In this document: piece by piece, positions 16,317 to 29,907 of the stretch
How positions within the stretch are numbered: the stretch's first letter is position 1
Layout of the letters: every line of letters begins with the position of its first letter
From: Gemmatimonadota bacterium
GTDB lineage: Bacteria > Gemmatimonadota > Gemmatimonadetes > Longimicrobiales > Gaopeijiaceae
Direction: 5' to 3'
Length of the DNA stretch: 64,000 nucleotides
Assembly (NCBI GenBank): GCA_022822445.1
Contig: JAJEBR010000124.1
Span: 1-64,000 of the forward strand
Position numbers and translations under genes: made by a program
The notes under the pieces: generated by a model
What the model was told of the DNA's origin: nothing
Databases searched by the model: none
Seen by the model: only the letters and a program-made list of their open reading frames with translations

Positions 16317-16403
16317 TGACGGGCGGCCGGTGCATGACGGGCGGGCGGTGCATGACGGGCGGGCGCCGCATGACGGATGGCCGTCGCACGACGGGCAGGC
16401 AGC
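16314..16403 (+). repeat. Five tandem copies of an 18-bp repeat after tRNA-Leu
   Basis: Units start at 16314, 16332, 16350, 16368 and 16386; the consensus is GCATGACGGGCGGNCGGT. Units 1-3 are nearly identical, units 4 and 5 diverged. The array starts in the 3' end of the tRNA and fills most of the leader of tig. It contains ATG codons in every unit, which makes the tig start hard to predict. Confidence 0.85.
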
Positions 16404-16439
16404 CCGCGACAGTTCACCGGCGCAGACCGGGCGGACCCC

Positions 16440-17729
16440 GTGAAGGTCGGCTCCCCTCCGCTCGACGCGTCGCGGCTCGACGTGACGGTCACCGAGGGTG
16501 CGCGGTGCCGGCGTACCGTGAAGGTGGCCGTCCCGGCCGATGTCGTCGACGCCGAGAGGGTGGCCGTTGTGCGCAAGTACGCGTCGAGGGTGAAGCTGCG
16601 GGGATTCCGCAAGGGACGGGTGCCGACGGGCGTGGTCCTGCAGCGCTACGGCCGAGCGATCGAGGAGGAAACGGTCGAAACCTCGGTGAAGAAGGCCTGC
16701 GACGCCGCCATCACCGCCAACGAACTGCACCCGGTGTCGGATGTGGAGGTGAAGGACCTCGACTTCAAGCCCGGCGAGTCCATCTCCTTCGAGGCGTCGT
16801 TCGATGTCCGCCCCGAGGTGCCGCTGGGCCGGCTGGGCGGGTTCAGGGTCGAGCGTCCGCGCGTGGCCGTGCCCGATGGCGCCACCGGCGAGATCCTGGA
16901 GGGATTGCGCAAGGATCACGCGGCGTGGCGCACCGAGGAGTCGGGCACCCCGGTGGCGGGCGACTCGGTCACGGTGCTGCTCACCCGCCTGGACGATGCG
17001 GACACCGAGCCGGGCGACTCCAGCCGCCAGTACGACATCGTGCTCGGCGAGGGCCAGGCGCTTCCCGACATCGAGGAGGCCATCGGCACGCTGGAGCCGG
17101 GCGGCGCGGGCGAATTCGATGTCGGCTTCCCCGACGACTTCACCGACGAGGCGCGGCGGGGACAGCGGCACCGGCTGCGGATCGAGCTGGTCGCGCGGCA
17201 GGTGCCGGTGCTTCCCGAGCTCGACGACGCCTTCGCCAGGACGGTCGGCGACTTCGAGGACCTGGCCGCCCTCAGGGCGCGTGTGGAGGAGGATCTGGAG
17301 AGGGACGCCGGTGCGCGCGCCGAAGCGGAACTGCGCGACCGGCTGCTTCACCTGGTCGTCGAGGCGAACGACTTCGAGGTCCCCGACTCGATGGTGGATG
17401 GCTACACGGACGCGGTGATCGGGGACGCGAACGGGGTCGATCCGGAGAAGCTCGACGAACTCAGAAAGGAACTGCGGCCGTCCGCGGAGATGGCGGTGAA
17501 GCGCGACCTGCTGACCGCGCATATCGTCGACCAGCACGGCCTGCGTGCAACGGCCGAGGAGGTCGGGGCCCGCGTGGAGGAGCTCGCCCGGCAATCCAAC
17601 CAGTCCCCGGGACGGCTGCGCGCCCGGCTGAAGAAGTCGGGCGGTCTGCGCAACATCGAGCGGACGCTCACCGAGGCCCGGCTCTTCGAGTTCCTGAAGG
17701 GCCGCTCCGAAATCACCGAACCCGTTTGA
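16440..17729 (+). CDS. tig: Trigger factor, ribosome-associated chaperone
   Basis: About 429 residues from a GTG at 16440. The N-terminal ribosome-binding domain carries the signature [18 protein letters not shown] PPIase-like domain follows (about 140-235, [10 protein letters not shown] ... [10 protein letters not shown]), then the long helical C-terminal cradle. Trigger factor receives nascent chains at the exit tunnel. An ATG at 16377 is in frame but falls in the 18-bp repeat and adds non-family sequence, so the GTG is preferred. It is followed after 19 nt by clpP, the common tig-clpP-clpX-lon order. Confidence 0.95.
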   Translation: MKVGSPPLDASRLDVTVTEGARCRRTVKVAVPADVVDAERVAVVRKYASRVKLRGFRKGRVPTGVVLQRYGRAIEEETVETSVKKACDAAITANELHPVSDVEVKDLDFKPGESISFEASFDVRPEVPLGRLGGFRVERPRVAVPDGATGEILEGLRKDHAAWRTEESGTPVAGDSVTVLLTRLDDADTEPGDSSRQYDIVLGEGQALPDIEEAIGTLEPGGAGEFDVGFPDDFTDEARRGQRHRLRIELVARQVPVLPELDDAFARTVGDFEDLAALRARVEEDLERDAGARAEAELRDRLLHLVVEANDFEVPDSMVDGYTDAVIGDANGVDPEKLDELRKELRPSAEMAVKRDLLTAHIVDQHGLRATAEEVGARVEELARQSNQSPGRLRARLKKSGGLRNIERTLTEARLFEFLKGRSEITEPV

Positions 17730-17748
17730 GAGTGGAGGACCCTGGACG

Positions 17749-18366
17749 ATGGCCATCTTCCCGCCCTATGTGATCGAGCGGACCAGCCGCGGCGAACGCA
17801 GCTACGACATCTTCAGCCGCCTGCTCATGGACCGCATCGTCTTCCTGGGCAGCTCGATCGACGACAACGTGGCCAACATCATCGTGGCCCAGCTGCTCTT
17901 CCTCGACGCCGACGACCCCGATCGGGACGTGTACCTCTACATCAACTCGCCCGGTGGCAGCGTCTACGCGGGGCTGGCCATCTACGACACCATCAACCAT
18001 CTGCGCGCTCCGGTCTCGACCTTCTGCGTGGGAATGGCGGCTTCCATGGGCGCGTTGCTCCTGGCGGCGGGCGACAAGGGGAAGCGAAACGCGCTCCCCA
18101 ACGCCCGGATCATGCTGCACCAGCCGTCGTCGGGGTACCAGGGGACGGCGGCGGACATCGAAATCGCCGCGAAGGAGATCCTGGGCACCCGGGAGCGCCT
18201 GAACCGGATCCTGGCCGAAACGACCGGCCAGAAGCTGAGCAAGATCAACGCGGACGTGGACCGGGACCGCTGGATGAGCGCGGAGGACGCCGTCGAGTAC
18301 GGTCTGATCGACCAGGTCCTGCGCAAGGGAGTCGCCCGCAACGGCGGCCCGGACCGGGAGGCCTAG
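17749..18366 (+). CDS. clpP: ATP-dependent Clp protease proteolytic subunit
   Basis: A 205-residue ClpP of standard length. Ser99 lies in GMAASMGA and His124 in MLHQPS; the catalytic Asp is in the C-terminal third. The N-terminus begins [22 protein letters not shown] with no long propeptide. ClpP forms the two-ring degradation chamber fed by ClpX. Cotranscription with tig is likely; a 245-nt spacer separates it from clpX. Confidence 0.98.
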   Translation: MAIFPPYVIERTSRGERSYDIFSRLLMDRIVFLGSSIDDNVANIIVAQLLFLDADDPDRDVYLYINSPGGSVYAGLAIYDTINHLRAPVSTFCVGMAASMGALLLAAGDKGKRNALPNARIMLHQPSSGYQGTAADIEIAAKEILGTRERLNRILAETTGQKLSKINADVDRDRWMSAEDAVEYGLIDQVLRKGVARNGGPDREA

Positions 18367-18611
18367 CCCGTGGACAAGATCCCCCCGGCATTCGAGCGGC
18401 GATGCATCCGGGCTGGGCGCGGCGCTCAGGTTCTTCACACTGTAAACTCTGCTTTACGAAATGTCATGTACACCATACATTCCATTCGTTCCCGGCTTCG
18501 CTCTGCGTTGCTCCTCGGGCGAACAGCCCTGCTATTCACCTCTCGTCGCGCCTTGCCAGCCCGGCGCCTCGCCGCTCTCGGTGCTCGCGCGGCTTTATCC
18601 ACGGACTGCTG
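18367..18611 (+). other. Spacer between clpP and clpX
   Basis: About 245 nt, longer than other gaps in this block. Its first half contains a short AT-rich run (18440-18480, ACTGTAAACTCTGC) in which a promoter for clpX could lie, but no good -35/-10 pair or GG-N10-GC element was found. The second half is GC-rich with several short inverted repeats and no protein-like frame, although the clpX frame is open upstream to 18402. Confidence 0.4.
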
Positions 18612-19880
<1,269 letters not shown>

Positions 19881-19888
19881 CGAGGGAG

Positions 19889-22348
19889 ATGGCAACGCTG
19901 CACCGGGTCGACGGCTCTTTCGAAGTCCCCGCCGAACTCCCGGTCATCGCGCTGCGCGACATCGTCTTCTTTCCGTACATGGTGCTGCCGCTGCTGATCG
20001 GACGTCCCCCTTCGGCCGCGGCGCTCACGGAGGCGAGGGCCGGTGACAGGCTGGCGCTGCTGGTCGCGCAGAAGGATCCGGGGGTCGATCTGCCCCGGCG
20101 CGAGGACCTCTGCCGGGTGGGAACCGTGGTGCGGGTGGTGCAGGTGACGCAGCTGAAGGGCGGGACCGCGCGGGCGGTTCTGGAGGGGCTGGGCCGCGCC
20201 CGAATCGAGGGATACCTGCCGGACGAGCCCCCCCTGCGGGCGACGGTGGCGCTGGTGACCAGGCGGGAGCACGACCTCGATCCCGCGCCCGACCCCGCGC
20301 TCGACGCGCTGGCGCGCAGCGTGGAGGAGCTCTTTCGCGAGTACGTGCAGCTCTGCGACAAGATTCCGGACGAGCTGGTTGCGACCGTCTCCGAGGCGAC
20401 CGACCGCGTGCGCCTGGCGCACCTGATCGCCGGCCATCTTCTGGTTACGAGCCAGGAGAAGCAGGAGATCCTGGAGGCCGGGGAAACGGCCACGCGCTTC
20501 GAGCTGCTGCTGTCGCTGCTCATGCGCGAGGTGGATGTGCTCCGGATTCAGGAGAAGCTGGACGAGCAGATCCGGCTGCAGATGGAAATCGGTGAGCCGC
20601 CGCGCCCCCTGGAGGAGCAGCTCGAGGCGCTGCAGCCCGACCCGGGCACCCTCGACCCCGAATGGGCGGAGCTGGAAATTGCGATCGAGGAGGCCGAGCT
20701 GCCGGGTGAGGCCCGGGACCGGGTGGAAAAGGAGTTCGGACGGCTGCGCAAGCTGAATCCGGTTGTGCCGGAGGCGTCGGTCATTCGCACCTACCTGGAC
20801 TGGATCCTCGCGCTGCCCTGGAAGCAGGAGACCACCGACAGCCTGGACGCGGATCACGCGGCGAAGGTGCTCGACGCCGAGCACTACGGGCTCGAGGAGG
20901 TCAAGGAGCGGATCCTCGACCACATCGCCGTACTCTCGCTGGTCGGGAAGCTGCGGGGGCCGATTCTCTGTCTGGTCGGCCCGCCCGGCGTGGGCAAGAC
21001 CTCGCTGGGACGGAGCATCGCCGGGTGCCTGGAGCGACGTTTCGTGCGGGTGAGCCTGGGCGGCGTGAGCGACGAGGCCGAGATTCGCGGCCACCGGCGC
21101 ACCTATGTGGGGGCGCTCCCCGGCAGGGTGATCCAGGGGATGCGACGGGGAGGTTCGCGCAACCCCGTCTTCCTCCTCGACGAGATCGACAAGCTGGCCC
21201 GCGACTTCCACGGGGATCCCGCCGCCGCGCTCCTCGAGGTCCTCGATCCCGAGCAGAACCGCACGTTCACCGACCACTACCTGGAGCTGGAGTACGACCT
21301 GTCGGATGTCCTGTTCATCGCCACCGCCAACACCCTCGGCGAGATTCCGGAGCCGTTGCGGGACCGGATGGAGGTGATCCGGCTTCCCGGCTACCTCGAT
21401 ACCGAGAAGCTGGCGATCGCGCGGCAGTTCCTCTGGCCGAAACAGGTGGAACGGCACGGACTGGAGCCGTTCGACCCGGCCATCTCCGACGACGCGATCC
21501 GCGGGATCATCGCCGAGTACACCCGTGAGGCGGGGGTGCGGGAGCTGGAACGGCGGCTGTCGCGGGTGGCGCGCAAGCTGGCGCGGCAGGTGGCGGGCAC
21601 CGCCGGTGCCGGGCGGGCGGAGGGCGCCGGCACCGGGACTTCGGGGTGGCGAGTCGAGCGCGTGGAGGCGCAGTCGCTCACGGCGCTGCTGGGGCCGCCG
21701 GTCCACCTGGTGCGGAGCCGCGAGGACGGGCGGGACCGGGCCGGGATCGCCTGTGGGCTCGCCTGGACCGCGGCTGGCGGCGAGGTGCTGGAGGTGGAGG
21801 TCGCCGTGGTGCCGGGATCGGGCAAGATCCAGCTCACCGGCACGCTGGGCGACGTGATGAAGGAATCCGCCTTCGCGGCGGTGACCTACGCGCGGTCGCG
21901 GGCCCGGTGGCTGGGCCTCTCCGAGCAGTTTCACCAGGAGGTGGACATCCACATCCACATCCCGGAGGGGGCGACGCCGAAGGACGGCCCCTCGGCCGGG
22001 ATCACCATCGCGGTGGCCCTCATCTCGGCGCTCACCAACACCCCCACCCGCGCCGACCTCGCCATGACGGGCGAGATCACGCTGCGGGGGCGGGTGCTCG
22101 TCGTGGGGGGGATCAAGGAGAAGGCGGTGGCGGCGCTGCGCAGGGGGATTGGGCGGGTGCTGCTCCCCGCGGCAAACGTCATGGACATCGAACGGCTGCC
22201 CGACGAGGTGCGCGTCGGAGTGAAGCTGATCCCCGTCGAGACGATGGACCAGGTGTTGCGGGAGGCGCTCGCGCCCCGGCGGAGCGATCGAGGCTTCAAG
22301 GGAGCGCCGGCGCCGGAGGTGCACGGGCTCACCGGCCAGGTGACGTGA
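19889..22348 (+). CDS. lon: ATP-dependent protease Lon
   Basis: A 819-residue LonA-type protease. The N-terminal substrate-binding LAN domain (ELPVIALRDIVFFPYMVLP) is followed by a coiled helical part. The AAA+ module has Walker A GPPGVGKTS (near 364) and Walker B VFLLDEIDK. The C-terminal protease domain has the catalytic Ser near 702 in PKDGPSAGIT and the Lys near 744 in GGIKEKAVAAL. It degrades misfolded and regulatory proteins. The gene begins 8 nt after clpX and runs into engB after 10 nt, so all are one transcript. Confidence 0.98.
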   Translation: MATLHRVDGSFEVPAELPVIALRDIVFFPYMVLPLLIGRPPSAAALTEARAGDRLALLVAQKDPGVDLPRREDLCRVGTVVRVVQVTQLKGGTARAVLEGLGRARIEGYLPDEPPLRATVALVTRREHDLDPAPDPALDALARSVEELFREYVQLCDKIPDELVATVSEATDRVRLAHLIAGHLLVTSQEKQEILEAGETATRFELLLSLLMREVDVLRIQEKLDEQIRLQMEIGEPPRPLEEQLEALQPDPGTLDPEWAELEIAIEEAELPGEARDRVEKEFGRLRKLNPVVPEASVIRTYLDWILALPWKQETTDSLDADHAAKVLDAEHYGLEEVKERILDHIAVLSLVGKLRGPILCLVGPPGVGKTSLGRSIAGCLERRFVRVSLGGVSDEAEIRGHRRTYVGALPGRVIQGMRRGGSRNPVFLLDEIDKLARDFHGDPAAALLEVLDPEQNRTFTDHYLELEYDLSDVLFIATANTLGEIPEPLRDRMEVIRLPGYLDTEKLAIARQFLWPKQVERHGLEPFDPAISDDAIRGIIAEYTREAGVRELERRLSRVARKLARQVAGTAGAGRAEGAGTGTSGWRVERVEAQSLTALLGPPVHLVRSREDGRDRAGIACGLAWTAAGGEVLEVEVAVVPGSGKIQLTGTLGDVMKESAFAAVTYARSRARWLGLSEQFHQEVDIHIHIPEGATPKDGPSAGITIAVALISALTNTPTRADLAMTGEITLRGRVLVVGGIKEKAVAALRRGIGRVLLPAANVMDIERLPDEVRVGVKLIPVETMDQVLREALAPRRSDRGFKGAPAPEVHGLTGQVT

Positions 22349-22358
22349 GGCGGCCGGG

Positions 22359-22964
22359 GTGGTCATCCGTAGCGTGGAGTTCCTCGGGTCGGTGGTGGCG
22401 CGGGACCAGCCGCCCCCCTCGCGGCTCCCGCAGGTGGCCTTCGCCGGACGCTCCAACGTCGGCAAGTCGTCCCTGATCAACCGGCTGCTGGGCAGGCCGC
22501 GGCGGAAGGTCGCGCGCGTCTCCGCGCAGCCGGGGAAGACGCAGGCCCTTAATTTCTACGAAGTGAACCGCGCGTTTCTTCTGGTGGACCTTCCCGGATC
22601 GGGGTACGCGAAGGCACCGAAGGCGGTGCGGGACTCGTGGCGGCGGCTGGTGAGGGGCTACCTTGCGGGGAGCGGGGAGTTGCGCGGCGTCGTCTACCTG
22701 GTCGATTCGCGGCACCCGCCCACCGCCGGGGATCTGGAGTTCGTCGAGTATCTGGCGGAGACCGGAACGCCGACGCTGATAGCGCTCACCAAGGTCGACA
22801 AGCTCAAGGCGAGCCGGAGGGCCCGGGGGGTGGCACCGGCAACCCTCGATCGACTGGGGGTGCCGGAGGACCAGGTGGTCTCCACCTCGGCGAAGACCGG
22901 GGAGGGAGCGGACGAACTGCTGGACGCCATCGCGGCGCTGCTGGAGCTGGAGGAGGAGTCGTGA
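22359..22964 (+). CDS. engB: Ribosome-assembly GTPase EngB (YihA/YsxC)
   Basis: A 201-residue small GTPase starting at a GTG. G1 is GRSNVGKSSL, G3 DLPGSGYA, G4 TKVDK and G5 SAKTG. The family is needed for large-subunit maturation and is often linked to lon or the clp genes. Its stop overlaps the GTG of the next gene by four bases (GTGA), indicating coupled translation. Confidence 0.96.
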   Translation: MVIRSVEFLGSVVARDQPPPSRLPQVAFAGRSNVGKSSLINRLLGRPRRKVARVSAQPGKTQALNFYEVNRAFLLVDLPGSGYAKAPKAVRDSWRRLVRGYLAGSGELRGVVYLVDSRHPPTAGDLEFVEYLAETGTPTLIALTKVDKLKASRRARGVAPATLDRLGVPEDQVVSTSAKTGEGADELLDAIAALLELEEES

Positions 22965-23584
22965 GATTCGGGCGAGTCGCATGCGCGGCGCTCTGCTGGA
23001 TGGCGGTTGCTGGCGCGGGGTGCGGGCCGCCCCCGCCGCCGGAGGGGCCGCGTCCGGTCACGGGCGCGTGTGAGGTGGACGAGTTGGACCGGGACCGCTC
23101 CGGCTCCCTGCGCCAGGACCAGATATCGGTACGGATGGCCGCCGGGCAACTGATGATCGAGGTGACCCCGCTGGCCGGATGGGTCCTGGAGGCGGCGGCC
23201 CCCGACACGCGCGGCCGACTCCTGCGGATCGCCGAAGCCCACGGTGGGGAGCTCGCCCGCGGTTCCGCGGCGCAGGAGCCCGCGCTCTTCCTCGTGTCCT
23301 TCACCAGCCGCCAGCCCGGCGCCGAGTTCCAGCCCGACGACCTTCATCTGGTGTCGCGGGGACTGAGGGAGCGGCCCGCGGCGATCCGCGCCATCACGCC
23401 GGGGTGGGGCAGCCGACGCCTCGAACAGCGGGCCACCGCCCAGGCCGTGTACGCCTACGCGGGCAGCGTGGACCTGACCCGGGAGCTGACGGTCGCCTAC
23501 CAGGGGGTGGAGGATTCGTCCTGGCCGTCGAAGCTGGCCGTGATCGAGGCCGAGCGGGCGAGGATCGCGCGCCAATCGCATTAG
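22961..23584 (+). CDS. Predicted lipoprotein of unknown function
   Basis: A 207-residue protein starting at a GTG that overlaps the engB stop. A signal peptide with lipobox AVAGAGC (Cys21) is followed by a Pro-rich stretch and a predicted alpha/beta domain (MLIEVTPLAGWVLEAAAPDT, LFLVSFTSRQPGAEFQP). The ending contains YAGSVDLTRELTVAYQG. No family was recognised. It is the last gene of the tig-to-engB run and converges on the regulator gene after 30 nt. Confidence 0.8.
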   Translation: MRFGRVACAALCWMAVAGAGCGPPPPPEGPRPVTGACEVDELDRDRSGSLRQDQISVRMAAGQLMIEVTPLAGWVLEAAAPDTRGRLLRIAEAHGGELARGSAAQEPALFLVSFTSRQPGAEFQPDDLHLVSRGLRERPAAIRAITPGWGSRRLEQRATAQAVYAYAGSVDLTRELTVAYQGVEDSSWPSKLAVIEAERARIARQSH

Positions 23585-23614
23585 CCGCACACCCCGCTCA
23601 GGCGGACCGAGCCG

Positions 23615-25450
<1,836 letters not shown>

Positions 25451-25502
25451 GGGGGGCTACCCAGCCTGGCCGGACGTTGCGGGGAGGTCGTTCACGGGCC
25501 GC

Positions 25503-26612
25503 CTACCTTCGGATGGAGCCCCCGGTGTAGAACGGGGGGCGCTGCGTGACCGCCGGGATCACGCGGTTGCGGATACGAATGCCCACCTCCGTGCCGGGTC
25601 GGGCGGCGTCGGCCGGGAGGTAGCCCAGTGCGATGCCTTCGCCGAGGGAGGGGCTCGCCACTCCGGAGGTGACCGTGCCGACATCCTCGCCGGCGTGCAC
25701 GATGGGGTAGCCCGGCCGGGGGAAGCCGCGCTCGGTCAGGCGGATCCCGGTGAGGCGGCGCCGGACGCCCCGCGCCTTCTGAGCCGCGAGCGCGTCGCGG
25801 CCGATGAAGTCGCCGGCCTGCAGCCTGACGATCCACCCCAGGCCGGACTCCAGCGCGGTGTGCTCCTCGTCGAGGTCGTTGCCGTAGAGCGCGTAGCCCA
25901 TCTCCAGCCGCAGGGAATCGCGGGCACCGAGCCCCGCCGGTTGCAGTCCGGACGCTTCTCCCGCTCGGCTGACCGCCTTCCAAACGGCCTCCGCCGAATC
26001 TGCCGGAACGTAGAGTTCGAAGCCGTCCTCGCCGGTATAGCCCGTCCTGCTGACGATCCCGCGCGCGCCGCCGACGGTCCCCTCGGCGAAGCGGTAGTAC
26101 CCGATCGCACCCAGGTCCAGATCCGCGATCGGACCCAGGATCGCCTCGCTCGCGGGCCCCTGCAGTGCGATCAGCGCGACATCGTCGGAGTCGTCCGACA
26201 GCTCCGCGTCGAAGGGCGCGGCGTGTGCGGCAATCCATCGCCAGTCCTTCTCCCGGTTGCTCGCGTTCACCACCAGCATGAAGCGGTCCGCAAGGCGGTA
26301 GACGAGCAGGTCGTCCAGGATCCGGCCCTCCCCGTTGCAGAGCGCGGAGTACTGCGCCTGTCCGACGGCCACGCGCGAAACATCGTTCACGGTCAGGTAC
26401 TGGACGAGGTCCTCGGCCTGCGGGCCCCGCACCGTGAACTCCCCCATATGGGAGACGTCGAAGATCCCCGCCGAGGTGCGCACCGCCGCGTGCTCCGCCC
26501 GGATCCCGACCGGGTACTGAATCGGCATCGCGTAGCCGGCAAAGGGCACCATCCTGGCGCCGAGCGCGATGTGAACATCGTGAAGCGGCGTCCCTGTCAG
26601 TTCACTGTCCAT
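25503..26612 (-). CDS. gcvT: Aminomethyltransferase, glycine cleavage T protein
   Basis: A 369-residue T protein transferring the methylene group from the aminomethyl-lipoyl H protein to tetrahydrofolate and releasing ammonia. It shows PLHDVHIALGARMVPFAGY, FDVSHMGEF and the C-terminal SPSLGEGIALGYLP. The start at 26612 gives the usual length; an in-frame ATG at 26651 sits inside a palindromic operator and lacks a ribosome binding site. The other glycine-cleavage genes (gcvH, gcvP) are not in the window. It follows argF after about 80 nt. Confidence 0.95.
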   Translation of the reverse strand: MDSELTGTPLHDVHIALGARMVPFAGYAMPIQYPVGIRAEHAAVRTSAGIFDVSHMGEFTVRGPQAEDLVQYLTVNDVSRVAVGQAQYSALCNGEGRILDDLLVYRLADRFMLVVNASNREKDWRWIAAHAAPFDAELSDDSDDVALIALQGPASEAILGPIADLDLGAIGYYRFAEGTVGGARGIVSRTGYTGEDGFELYVPADSAEAVWKAVSRAGEASGLQPAGLGARDSLRLEMGYALYGNDLDEEHTALESGLGWIVRLQAGDFIGRDALAAQKARGVRRRLTGIRLTERGFPRPGYPIVHAGEDVGTVTSGVASPSLGEGIALGYLPADAARPGTEVGIRIRNRVIPAVTQRPPFYTGGSIRR

Positions 26613-26645
26613 GTTGGTTCCCGGAGCCTCCCGGCTCCCGTTTTC

Positions 26646-26657
26646 GTTCATATGAAC
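26646..26657. promoter_or_regulatory. Palindromic operator 1 upstream of gcvT
   Basis: GTTCATATGAAC, a perfect 12-bp palindrome, 34 nt upstream of the chosen gcvT start. Its twin is 22 nt away. Confidence 0.65.
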
Positions 26658-26667
26658 GCCAAATGAA

Positions 26668-26679
26668 GTTCATATGAAC
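26668..26679. promoter_or_regulatory. Palindromic operator 2 upstream of gcvT
   Basis: Second exact copy of GTTCATATGAAC. A centre-to-centre distance of 22 bp puts both on one helix face, as for two repressor dimers (TetR- or MarR-like in style). It lies between the argF stop and gcvT. Confidence 0.65.
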
Positions 26680-26694
26680 TTTTCTCGTGCCGAA

Positions 26695-27619
26695 TCAGCT
26701 CATGAGATCCAGCAGAATGGCCTTGATCACGTGCAGGCGGTTCTCCGCTTCGTCGAATACGCGCGAGCGGGGGCCATCGATCACCTTCGCCGTCACCTCT
26801 TCGCCGCGGTGGGCCGGCAGGCAGTGGAGGAAGATCGCAGAAGGGTGGGCCCGCGCCATCACGGCCTCGTCCACGCGGTATCCGGCGAAGGCCTGCTCCC
26901 GGGCCGCCTGTTCGTCCTCCTGTCCCATCGACGCCCAGACGTCGGTGGTGACGACGAGCGCGTCCTGCGCCGCCTCCGCAGGCGAGTCCACCATCGCCAC
27001 GTCGCCCGCCGCACGCGCCCGCGCAAGGATTCCGGCATCGGGACCGTAGCCGGGCGGGCAGGCCAGTCGCAGCGAGAAACCCAGGCGCGACGCGGCGTTG
27101 AGCCAGGAATGGGCCATGTTGTTGCCATCGCCGATCCAGGCCACCCGCAGCCGGCCGAAGTCGTCTCCGAACTCCTCGGCGGCGGTGTACAGGTCGGCCA
27201 TGACCTGGCAGGGATGCAGCCGATCGGTGAGCCCGTTGATGACCGGGACCGAGGCCTCGCGCGCGAGTTCGACCACCTCGTCCTGGGCAAAGGTGCGGAT
27301 CAGGATCGCGTCGACGTAGCGGCTCAGGACCAGTGCGGTGTCGCGCACGCTCTCGCCGCGCCCCATCTGCGAGTCGCGGTCCGCGATCATGAGGGCATGG
27401 CCGCCCAGCTGGGCCATCCCCACCTCCGTGCTCACGCGGGTGCGGGTCGAACTCTTGCGGAAGATCATCGCAAGGGTGCGGCCCTCCAGGGGACGCCCGG
27501 AGATCTCGCCGGACTTGAGGGATGCGGTCAGCGCCAGGAGGTGGCGCAGGTAGGCGCTGTCGTGGTCGGAGAGGTCGATGAAGTCCCTGGCGCCCCCGGA
27601 TGCCACGGCCCGGCCCGCG

Positions 27620-27648
<29 letters not shown>
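26695..27648 (-). CDS. argF: Ornithine carbamoyltransferase
   Basis: About 317 residues. The carbamoyl-phosphate motif is [11 protein letters not shown] and the ornithine-loop motif is [20 protein letters not shown] is also present. It makes citrulline from ornithine and carbamoyl phosphate in arginine synthesis. The start chosen (MTTSAATSS) overlaps the 3' end of hslU by 29 nt; a further ATG at 27696 is possible. Acetylornithine-type specificity is less likely but cannot be excluded by eye. Confidence 0.93.
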
Positions 27649-29172
<1,524 letters not shown>

Positions 29173-29176
<4 letters not shown>

Positions 29177-29706
29177 GCGGGTTCCAGCTCCAGCACAGTG
29201 ATTTCGCGGTTCGTGAAGACACAGATGTCGGCGGCGATCTCCAGCGCGCGCAGCGCGACCGTGGGGGCGTCCATGTCGGTATGCTCGTAGAGCGCGTTGG
29301 CCGCCGCGAGGGCGTAGGCCCCGCCCGAGCCGATCGCGACGATGGGACGGTCGGGCTCGATCACGTTGCCGTCGCCGCCGACCAGGAAGAGGTGATTGCG
29401 GTCCGCCACCACGAGCAGGGCCTCGAGGCGGCGGAGGTAGCGGTCGGTGCGCCACTCCTTGGCCAGCTCCACGCAGGCGCGCGGCAGGTTGGAGGGCCAT
29501 CGCTCCAGCTTGCCCTCGAGCTTGGAGAAGAGGGTGAAGGCGTCGGCCACCGCACCCGCGAACCCGGCAAGGATGTTGCCGTCGCGGAGCAACCGTACCT
29601 TGCGCGCGGCCCCCTTCACCACCGTCTCACCCATCGTCACCTGGCCGTCGCCCGCCATCGCCACGCGGCCGTCGCGTGCGATCGCGATGACGGTGGTGGC
29701 GCGCAC
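29173..29706 (-). CDS. hslV: HslV peptidase subunit
   Basis: About 177 residues from a GTG giving (M)[12 protein letters not shown]. The catalytic N-terminal threonine of this proteasome-like protease must be exposed after a short propeptide, since it is preceded by Arg-Ala rather than by Met alone. [13 protein letters not shown] and [12 protein letters not shown] are typical. Longer in-frame starts at 29772 and 29871 (TTG) would add a disordered propeptide and lack good ribosome binding sites. It forms the HslVU stress protease with the next gene. Confidence 0.92.
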
Positions 29707-29907
29707 GGGACTGCCCGGTTCAAGGGACGAAGCGGGAGCGGTACGCTCGAAGGAAGAGTTCGGTGGGGCCATTCTCGGGGCTGGCGGGCCGTGGAAAACG
29801 TCCGTGTCGCCTGATGCGGCGGGGACCTGTTCCACGGACAGCTGGGGCGGTGCGGCTTGGCGGTAGAACAAAGTTAGGCAGGACGGGGGACGGCGGGTAG
29901 GGGGCGG

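Noticed and set aside
14355-17756. 1133-codon minus-strand frame across htrA, tRNA-Leu and tig
   Set aside because: It crosses a terminator and a tRNA gene and mirrors conserved genes on the other strand.
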